Positions 8,531 through 12,984 of a stretch of DNA of 12,984 nucleotides are shown here, piece by piece. The notes beneath the pieces were generated by a model. That model was not told where the DNA came from, ran no database searches, and saw only the letters and a program-made list of their open reading frames with translations. The DNA is from Thermodesulfobacteriales bacterium (GTDB taxonomy: Bacteria; Desulfobacterota; Thermodesulfobacteria; Thermodesulfobacteriales; Thermodesulfatatoraceae). The stretch is from contig JALSPN010000104.1 of NCBI GenBank assembly GCA_026985945.1, forward strand, positions 1-12,984, read 5' to 3'. The position numbers were made by a program, and so were the translations under genes. Numbering within the stretch: position 1 is the first letter of the stretch; every line of letters begins with the position of its first letter.

Positions 8531-9626
8531 AAAGTTTTTCTTTCTCCTCGCTTTCTTCTTTTTGAGTCTGGCCTCACCTCTCTGGGCCGGGTTGCGGGTG
8601 GGAATTGTTCTCCCCCTTTCAGGAGAGGCCTCTTCTCAAGGCCAGGCCCTTAAAGACTGGCTTCAAACCGCTGCAAACGCCCTCCCTTCAAGAATTGATC
8701 TTTTCTTCTATGATTCTTCCGGAAAATGTAGCCGTCTTTCCCAGATTGTTGAGAGGGCTTACTGGGACGGGGTAAATGTCCTGGTGGGGCCTTTTCTTTC
8801 CCGCTGTTCCGAAGAATTTGTGAGCAGGGTGCGTTCCTGGGGAATACCTGCCATCGTCACCAGCGGGGATTTTCACCCAGTAAAAGAATGGGGGAAAAAC
8901 CTGGGGCCTTATTTTCGCACGGGTCTTTCCACCCGCGCGGCCGTCAAGGTCCTTTACCGTTGTTTAAAGAAAAAGGGGCAGAAAAAGATTGGCCTCCTTC
9001 TTACCCGCGATCCGGTGGGGAAGGAGGCGGAACGCTGGCTCATGGCCTACGCGGTGGAATACGGCCTAAAAATTCAGAAAAAGCGTTATTTTGGGCTCCA
9101 TGATACCGATGTCTCCTATCATCTGGAGGCCCTTCTGGAATGCGAGGCGGTTATCTGCTGGGCCCCCAGAGAAACCCTTGCCAGGGTTGCCCGGAATCTG
9201 GCCTCTTTAAATTTTGGGCTTCCGGTTTATTTCCCCCATCTGGTAGCTGAAGAAGATTTTTTGCGTAAGAATCAGGGGCTTTCGGGACAGGCTTTTGTGG
9301 GAGCCGCTCTCCTGGCAGGGAATATTCCTTTCTCTCAAAAATGGTCCAGGCTTTACGAAGACTGGCGCCGCAAGCGAAATTTTCCCAGAGATCTCCTTTT
9401 CTTTGCCTATACCGATGCCCTTATCTTTCTGGATGCCGGCTGGCGGCGGGGAAGGCACCGCTGGGTGCAGGGGCTTGAAAAAGCAGGCCTTGTCAAAGGT
9501 TTAACAGGACTTTACTTTCTATCTACAGATGACCACTACGGGCTTATACCGGCAAGTGTGGGGGTTTTTAGATATCAGGGCCGGGATTATGTATTCGTGT
9601 GCCCGCCTAGCAAAAGTATTTTTTGA
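8508..9626 (+). CDS. Secreted periplasmic-binding-protein-fold protein (LivJ/LpoA-like)
   Basis: A 372-residue exported protein whose mature part opens with LRVGIVLPLSGEASSQGQAL, the signature of type I periplasmic binding proteins (branched-chain amino-acid receptors and the C-terminal domain of LpoA). A typical ligand region follows (VNVLVGPFLSRCSEEF, IPAIVTSGDF), then a second Rossmann lobe beginning KKIGLLLTRDPVGKEAERW. The start is taken as TTG 8508, overlapping the previous gene by 23 bases, because the signal peptide (basic residues 5-9, hydrophobic 10-22, PLWA before the mature Gly28) begins there. A frame start at 8421 would place an implausible 29 extra residues ahead of it. No ABC permease or ATPase gene is adjacent. 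Next to a CpoB-like gene, a role in regulating peptidoglycan synthases is an attractive inference; solute binding is the alternative. Confidence 0.8.
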   Translation: MLSSRSVKKFFFLLAFFFLSLASPLWAGLRVGIVLPLSGEASSQGQALKDWLQTAANALPSRIDLFFYDSSGKCSRLSQIVERAYWDGVNVLVGPFLSRCSEEFVSRVRSWGIPAIVTSGDFHPVKEWGKNLGPYFRTGLSTRAAVKVLYRCLKKKGQKKIGLLLTRDPVGKEAERWLMAYAVEYGLKIQKKRYFGLHDTDVSYHLEALLECEAVICWAPRETLARVARNLASLNFGLPVYFPHLVAEEDFLRKNQGLSGQAFVGAALLAGNIPFSQKWSRLYEDWRRKRNFPRDLLFFAYTDALIFLDAGWRRGRHRWVQGLEKAGLVKGLTGLYFLSTDDHYGLIPASVGVFRYQGRDYVFVCPPSKSIF

Positions 9627-9641
9627 GAAACGGAGGAGGAG

Positions 9642-10043
9642 ATGGCCGTTATTCGTATTTTATGGAGTGAAGGGCTTGGCAAACTTCAACGCCAGATGCA
9701 ACTCTATTTAAACGAGCTCCTTTACTATCATATCCGTTGTCTCCCCTCCCAGGAGACCTGGGTTCCTCAGGTGGATATCTTCGAAATCCCGCAGGCCTTG
9801 ATGGTATTGATTACCTGCCCGGGGGCAGAAAGGGACCGCTTCGACATCCGGCTTGACGGCCATTTCCTCTACGTGAAAGGCTACCGGTCTCTGCCGAATT
9901 ACGGCCGGGTTTATCAGCTGGAAGGAGAATACGGGCCTTTTGAGCGTCTTATCAGGCTGCCCTTCCCTGTAACACCAGAAGGGGCGGAAGCGGTATTTGA
10001 AGAGGGCATTCTGCGTATCCTTCTTCCCAAAAGAAGGCATTAA
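9642..10043 (+). CDS. Small heat-shock protein, Hsp20/alpha-crystallin family
   Basis: ATP-independent chaperone that holds unfolding proteins. The 133 residues carry an alpha-crystallin domain from about 42 to the end: WVPQVDIFEIPQALMVLITCPG opens it, then a variable central strand region, GPFERLIRLPFPV, and the closing signature VFEEGILRILLPK (G-I-L-x-I-x-L-P). The N-terminal arm (1-40) is short, with a helix rich in Leu and Tyr. The protein stops four residues after the signature, so the C-terminal tail with the I-x-I motif that locks subunits into large oligomers is missing. The ATG at 9642 has a GGAGGAGG SD directly upstream. No CIRCE element or other heat-shock operator is visible. It is last in the plus-strand cluster, 15 bases after the binding-protein gene. 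Confidence 0.92.
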   Translation: MAVIRILWSEGLGKLQRQMQLYLNELLYYHIRCLPSQETWVPQVDIFEIPQALMVLITCPGAERDRFDIRLDGHFLYVKGYRSLPNYGRVYQLEGEYGPFERLIRLPFPVTPEGAEAVFEEGILRILLPKRRH

Positions 10044-11038
10044 AATTCGCAGACCTCAAAGACCTCTTCCGGGGTTATCTCTTTGAGACAGCGGCGCTTA
10101 AGGCAGCTTTTTTTAAAGCAGGGGCTGCACGAAAGCCCTTTGAATATTACCCGGTGTCCATCTCCGTAAGGGCCGGTCCGCCAGGGGGCGGTGGGGCCGA
10201 AAAGGGCCACGGTCTTTTTTCCTAAAGCCGCTGCCAGGTGAAGGGGCCCGGTATCTACGGAAACGATAAAAGAGGCCTCTTTCAAAAGACTTGCCAGTTC
10301 AAGGAGGCCGGTTTTCCCGCAGAGAGAAAGGCCAGGGGCCTCGCTAAGTATTGTCTTTACGTAATCCCGGTCGGCTTGGGCCCCCACAAAGACGGGAAGT
10401 ATCCCTTCCTCTTCAAATTTTTGCGCCAGGGATTGCCAGCCCCGCACGTGCCAGAGTTTGGTGGACCACCGGGCCCGCGGGATGAAGACCGCAAAGCGTG
10501 CGGGAAGCCCAAATTTTTCTTTTAAAGGCCTGAATTCCGGAAGTGAGGGGAGGGGAAAAGAAACCTCAGGAGAATTTAGCCCCAGAAGAGAAAGCACTTT
10601 CAGATACCGTTTAACAGCGTGTTCATCAGGATCATAAGGAGGCATCTTCAGGTTGTAAAAAAAGGTGCTCCCTTCACGGTGATTGGCAAAACCCAGCTTG
10701 CATCTGCCCCTTGCAAGCCCTACCAGGACCCCGCTTTTAAAAAGCCCCTGAAGATCAATAATCAGGTCGTATGATTCCTGACGCAGCTCCTTTAAAAAGG
10801 CCTTCCATCCCTGAAGAGAATTTCTCTCAATTCGTTTAAGCCCTGCAAAGAGTCTTTTTCGCTGCCAGACGACGACTCTGTGAAGGAGGGGATGTCCTTT
10901 TAGGATTTCTGAGGCCGCCTCTTCCACCACCCAGTCTATCCGGGCCTCAGGAAAGGCACCCTTTAAGGCCGATAGGACCGGAAGGGCGTGGATAACGTCT
11001 CCCAGGGAGGAGAGTTTAACGAGAAGTATTTTTTTCAT
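10040..11038 (-). CDS. waaC: LPS heptosyltransferase I
   Basis: Glycosyltransferase family 9 enzyme that adds the first L-glycero-D-manno-heptose to Kdo2-lipid A at the inner membrane's cytoplasmic face. The 332 residues (usual ~320-330) begin MKKILLVKLSSLGDVIHALP, with Asp14 of the LGDV acceptor loop, then DLIIDLQGLFKSG (91-103). The donor-site motifs are IVSVDTGPLHLAAALGK (258-274) and LFGPTAPWRTGPYG (279-292). A four-cysteine C-terminal segment (304, 307, 312, 317) is shared by many family-9 enzymes. It starts inside gmhB (23-base overlap) without a strong SD, implying translational coupling. Its stop shares bases with that of the convergent hsp20 gene. WaaC rather than WaaF is chosen from the GDVIHALP N-terminus and the VDTGPLHLA motif. 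Confidence 0.92.
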   Translation of the reverse strand: MKKILLVKLSSLGDVIHALPVLSALKGAFPEARIDWVVEEAASEILKGHPLLHRVVVWQRKRLFAGLKRIERNSLQGWKAFLKELRQESYDLIIDLQGLFKSGVLVGLARGRCKLGFANHREGSTFFYNLKMPPYDPDEHAVKRYLKVLSLLGLNSPEVSFPLPSLPEFRPLKEKFGLPARFAVFIPRARWSTKLWHVRGWQSLAQKFEEEGILPVFVGAQADRDYVKTILSEAPGLSLCGKTGLLELASLLKEASFIVSVDTGPLHLAAALGKKTVALFGPTAPWRTGPYGDGHRVIFKGLSCSPCFKKSCLKRRCLKEITPEEVFEVCEF

Positions 11039-11582
11039 GGGCGATGATCTTTTGGGCGGCTTCCCAGAGATCTTCAGCTACCAGGTCGGGCTCAAGACCT
11101 ATGCGGGGGAGATAATAGGTAAGTTCTCCTCTTCCGTAGCCGGTAAGCACCAGGACCCCACAGGCGTTGATTTCGCGGGCCAGGAGGAGATCGGTAAAAC
11201 GGTCTCCCACCACATAGGCCCGGGAAAGATCAAGGTCAAGATCCGAAGCCGCCTTTTGGATCAAACCCGGCCGGGGTTTGCGGCAAAGGCAGCCTTCGTC
11301 AGGATGGTGAGGGCAGTAATAGATGCCGTCAAGCTGGGCTCCGAAACGGGAAAGCTCCTCCTGAAGGAGGTGGTGCACTTCTCTTACCAGGCTCTCCGGG
11401 AAAAAGCCCCGGGCGATACCACTCTGATTTGTTACCACCACGGTGGCAAAGCCTGCCTCTTTAAGGAGTTTGAGGGCCTCTCCCACCCGGGGTAAGAGCC
11501 GAAAGCGGCTGATATGATTCAGGTAGCCCACTTCTTCGTTAATGGTTCCGTCTCGATCAAGAAAGACCACCGGACGCTTCAT
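11016..11582 (-). CDS. gmhB: D-glycero-D-manno-heptose 1,7-bisphosphate 7-phosphatase
   Basis: HAD-superfamily phosphatase that removes the C7 phosphate during ADP-heptose synthesis, supplying the donor sugar for the neighbouring heptosyltransferases. The 188 residues match the family. Motif I FLDRDGTINEEVGYL has nucleophile Asp9 and acid/base Asp11; motif II VVTNQSGIARGFF follows at 49-61. The zinc-binding loop CPHHPDEGCLC is at 90-100 (Cys90, His92, Cys98, Cys100), then the phosphate-binding lysine in CRKPRPG (Lys102) and motif IV VVGDRFTD (124-131). All catalytic residues are present. The ATG at 11582 overlaps the waaF stop as ATGA and has a GAGGTG SD 6 bases upstream. Anomer specificity (alpha or beta) cannot be read from the sequence. 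Confidence 0.94.
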   Translation of the reverse strand: MKRPVVFLDRDGTINEEVGYLNHISRFRLLPRVGEALKLLKEAGFATVVVTNQSGIARGFFPESLVREVHHLLQEELSRFGAQLDGIYYCPHHPDEGCLCRKPRPGLIQKAASDLDLDLSRAYVVGDRFTDLLLAREINACGVLVLTGYGRGELTYYLPRIGLEPDLVAEDLWEAAQKIIAHEKNTSR

Positions 11583-12568
11583 CTCGTCACCTCAAGACAG
11601 GCCTTAAGAACATCAGCCACCTGGATCTTTTCGAAACAAAGGTAGCCCCGCTTGCAGCTTCTGGCAAAGCAGGGGCTGCAGGGGACATCTGCCCGAAGGA
11701 TTTTGGCCCTGGGATTTAAGGGGCCGGTTTTTTCAGGGCTGGTGGAGCCAAAGATGGCCACCTGGGGAACGCCGGCTGAGGCCGCCACGTGCATGAGACC
11801 GGAATCGTTGCTCACGAAAAGATCCGCCCTGGAGATGATAGCAGCGGTGGTGGCCAGATTCAAAAGACCGCAGAGATTGCGGGCACGGGCGAGATCTCTG
11901 GCGATCTCCGCCCCACTTTGGCGTTCGGCAACACTTCCCACCACCAGAATACTGAACCCCTTCCGGCGAAGATGGTAAGCAAGGGCTCGATAGCGGGAAA
12001 GGGGCCAGCACTTGGCAGGGCCAAAAGCTGCCCCCGGGGCCAGAACCGCCCGTGGAGGAGGAAGGTCAGAAAGAAAGGCCTCTGCCCGATCAAAGGCTTC
12101 TTGAGGAAGGAAGAGCCTGAGTCTTTTAAAGGGGGTTTCAAGCCCCAGGGCTTCAAGAAGATGAAGGTAATAATCTCGCTGGTGCAGGCTCTGAGAGGGC
12201 TTTTTGACAGGATGGGTCAGAAGTAATTTGCGGCCATCGGTGGCGTAACCGGCACGGGCCCTGACCCGGGTCCAGAAAAAGAAAAAGGCCGAAGAAAAAG
12301 AATTGGGCAAAAGGATCCCCGAGGAGAAACGCCCTCTTATTCTGCGAGCCAGCGAAAAGAGCTCCGCACGGGAAGACCCCAGAGGGAAAAGGCCTTTGAG
12401 TGCCGGAAGCCCCTGAAAGAGCTCCAAAATGTGAGGGCGCCCCACAAGGGCAAGCCCTTCGTAAGAGGCCAGAAGGTTGACCAGCACCGGGGAGGCCATG
12501 ACCGCGTCTCCCACCCAGTTGGGAAGACGCAAAAGGAGAACGCCCCCTTTGGGAAAATCTTCAGGCAT
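11579..12568 (-). CDS. waaF: LPS heptosyltransferase II
   Basis: Family-9 glycosyltransferase adding the second heptose of the LPS inner core. The 329 residues carry WaaF-type motifs: LLRLPNWVGDAVMASPVL (12-29) with Asp21 in the acceptor loop, LAPGAAFGPAKCWPLSRY (176-193), DLFVSNDSGLMHVAASAG (249-266), IFGSTSPEKTGP (272-283) and the cysteine cluster PCSPCF...C...C (297-311). The start is taken as ATG 12568 because it gives a normal N-terminus, though no SD precedes it. It heads the three-enzyme heptose block and follows the 28-residue membrane ORF by 35 bases. With gmhB and waaC it shows that the organism makes a heptose-containing core. Confidence 0.93.
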   Translation of the reverse strand: MPEDFPKGGVLLLRLPNWVGDAVMASPVLVNLLASYEGLALVGRPHILELFQGLPALKGLFPLGSSRAELFSLARRIRGRFSSGILLPNSFSSAFFFFWTRVRARAGYATDGRKLLLTHPVKKPSQSLHQRDYYLHLLEALGLETPFKRLRLFLPQEAFDRAEAFLSDLPPPRAVLAPGAAFGPAKCWPLSRYRALAYHLRRKGFSILVVGSVAERQSGAEIARDLARARNLCGLLNLATTAAIISRADLFVSNDSGLMHVAASAGVPQVAIFGSTSPEKTGPLNPRAKILRADVPCSPCFARSCKRGYLCFEKIQVADVLKACLEVTR

Positions 12569-12603
12569 AACGGGAAGAATACAAAGTTACTTCAGCTCTG
12601 CAA

Positions 12604-12690
12604 CTATCTTCGGGCGCGCCACTCCAGGTAAAGCCAGAGAAGGCCAACGAAGACTCCAATGGCTAACATTTCCTGGAAAAATTCTTTCAT
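12604..12690 (-). CDS. 28-residue single-pass membrane miniprotein ahead of waaF
   Basis: A short ORF from ATG 12690 to TAG 12604 encodes a protein with a polar N-terminus (MKEFFQE), one hydrophobic helix (about 8-23, MLAIGVFVGLLWLYLE) and a basic tail (RARR). By the positive-inside rule the C-terminus should face the cytoplasm. An AGGAGG lies at 12704-12709, 13 bases before the ATG, longer than ideal. The sequence is highly non-random for a chance ORF, and it sits 35 bases before waaF on the same strand. It resembles the tiny accessory subunits known from membrane complexes, but I recognise no family. It could instead be a leader ORF whose translation affects waaF. It is too short to prove from one genome. 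Confidence 0.5.
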   Translation of the reverse strand: MKEFFQEMLAIGVFVGLLWLYLEWRARR

Positions 12691-12810
12691 GTTCCCGGAA
12701 AAACCTCCTCATATTTTTACCTTACAAAATATCATCATATCATCGCCAAGCGAGTCACTTAACCAACCCTGGCTCCCGGTTAGTGGAGTAGAAAAAAGCT
12801 CTTGGCTCTT

Positions 12811-12859
12811 ATCTAATGGCGAATAGGTAGTGGCGAGTAACGATTGGCGAATGGCAAGT
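12811..12859. repeat. Degenerate tandem array of 7-base units
   Basis: Six to seven contiguous heptamers keep exact 7-base register with consensus close to RGCGART. Clear units are GGCGAAT (12818 and 12846), GGCGAGT (12832) and GGCAAGT (12853); the intervening units are more diverged. It does not encode a credible protein. Similar short GGCGAGT-type arrays are scattered through some bacterial genomes without known function; that comparison is from memory. Confidence 0.7.
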
Positions 12860-12898
12860 GGGGGACTTAGCATCCCCTCGTAGGGCTGATTTTCCCCC
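12860..12898 (-). terminator. GC-rich hairpin just after the right-edge gene
   Basis: GGGGGA (12860-12865) pairs with TCCCCC (12893-12898). Inside it a shorter AGGG/CCCT stem with a 3-base loop can form. On the minus strand it begins 3 bases after the TAA of the partial gene at the right edge, the position expected of a 3' structure or terminator. No U-tract follows, so Rho-independent termination is doubtful; it may stabilise the mRNA end. Confidence 0.4.
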
Positions 12899-12901
12899 AT
12901 T

Positions 12902-12984
12902 TTATTTCAAAAAATACCAAGAACCTTCGGATATACCTGCTTTACAAGCACTATAATCGTAACCAGTAACCACTTTATATTCTT
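12902..12984 (-). CDS. C-terminal fragment of an unidentified protein, cut by right edge
   Basis: A minus-strand frame open to the window edge ends at TAA (12902-12904). The last 26 residues include YKVVTGYDYSACKAG and end GSWYFLK. The mix of Tyr, Gly, one Cys and a terminal Trp-Tyr-Phe looks like a real extracellular or pilin-like C-terminus, but too little is visible to name it. Codons mostly end in A or T, unlike the GC-ending codons of the heptose genes. An alternative hydrophobic frame (ending in TGA nearby) cannot be excluded. The hairpin 3 bases after this TAA favours the frame reported. Confidence 0.4.
   Translation of the reverse strand, partial: EYKVVTGYDYSACKAGISEGSWYFLK

Larger units (their letters stand above)
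12691..12901. other. Non-coding gap with repeats and hairpin
   Basis: No supported gene is here. It contains a GC-rich hairpin (12860-12898), a degenerate heptanucleotide array (12811-12859) and a weaker inverted repeat (CACTTAACC at 12756-12764 against GGTTAGTG at 12778-12785, one bulge). The heptose operon promoter probably lies here. The only candidate is TTGGTT followed about 18 bases on by TGATAT on the minus strand, near 12735-12768, which I do not consider strong. Confidence 0.55.

Noticed and set aside
9600-9641. Heat-shock operator (CIRCE or similar) before the Hsp20 gene
   Set aside because: No inverted repeat of that type is present; only a strong SD is visible.
12587-12712. 41-residue minus-strand ORF in another frame over the membrane miniprotein
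   Set aside because: Its start is inside the AGGAGG sequence, it has no SD, and the product lacks a plausible structure, whereas the overlapping frame gives a clean membrane helix.
12709-12900. 63-residue minus-strand ORF
   Set aside because: It is a translation of the heptamer array and hairpin region, with a low-complexity composition and no SD.
12691-12901. CRISPR array or riboswitch in the right-hand gap
   Set aside because: The repeats are 7-base tandem units without spacers, and the hairpin matches no riboswitch core that I recognise.

Overview
This window looks like core chromosome of a thermophilic, Gram-negative, sulfur-metabolising bacterium, most likely a Thermodesulfobacteria-type Desulfobacterota. 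That placement is inferred from protein style, LPS heptose genes, CpoB-like and LpoA-like envelope proteins, and a YeeE/YedE sulfur-permease pair; no marker gene settles it. There are no rRNA or tRNA genes, no CRISPR array and no intact transposon.

Region 1 (1-2000, minus strand) is a tight three-gene unit. It runs from a GalT/HIT-superfamily nucleotidyltransferase to two short YeeE/YedE permeases, the second cut by the left edge. The genes are 1 base apart and each Shine-Dalgarno (SD) sequence lies inside the gene before it. A nucleotidyltransferase coupled to sulfur import suggests activated-sulfur or APS chemistry. Region 2 (2001-2241) is non-coding and carries a near-perfect 20-bp palindrome plus a short direct repeat.

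Region 3 (2242-5144, minus strand) is an operon: membrane-anchored protein of unknown function, pyrG (CTP synthase), rsmG (16S rRNA methyltransferase), then a 50-residue coiled-coil protein whose frame is interrupted at an A AAA AAA heptamer followed directly by TAA. A likely promoter at 5117-5144 would give an almost leaderless first gene.

Region 4 (5241-10043, plus strand) diverges from it: comM/yifB (AAA+ ATPase), pyrD (dihydroorotate dehydrogenase 1B), a CpoB/YbgF-like lipoprotein, a periplasmic-binding-protein-fold protein and a small heat-shock protein. The middle pair looks like an envelope module. It converges on region 5 with the two terminal stop codons sharing bases.

Region 5 (10040-12690, minus strand) makes the LPS inner core: waaF, gmhB and waaC with overlapping ends, preceded by a previously unlisted 28-residue single-pass membrane miniprotein. 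Region 6 (12691-12984) is AT-richer and holds a degenerate 7-base tandem array, a GC-rich hairpin and the probable C-terminal end of one more gene.

The best candidates for something undescribed are the frameshift-interrupted coiled-coil miniprotein after rsmG, the nucleotidyltransferase/sulfur-permease operon, and the membrane miniprotein heading the heptose operon.
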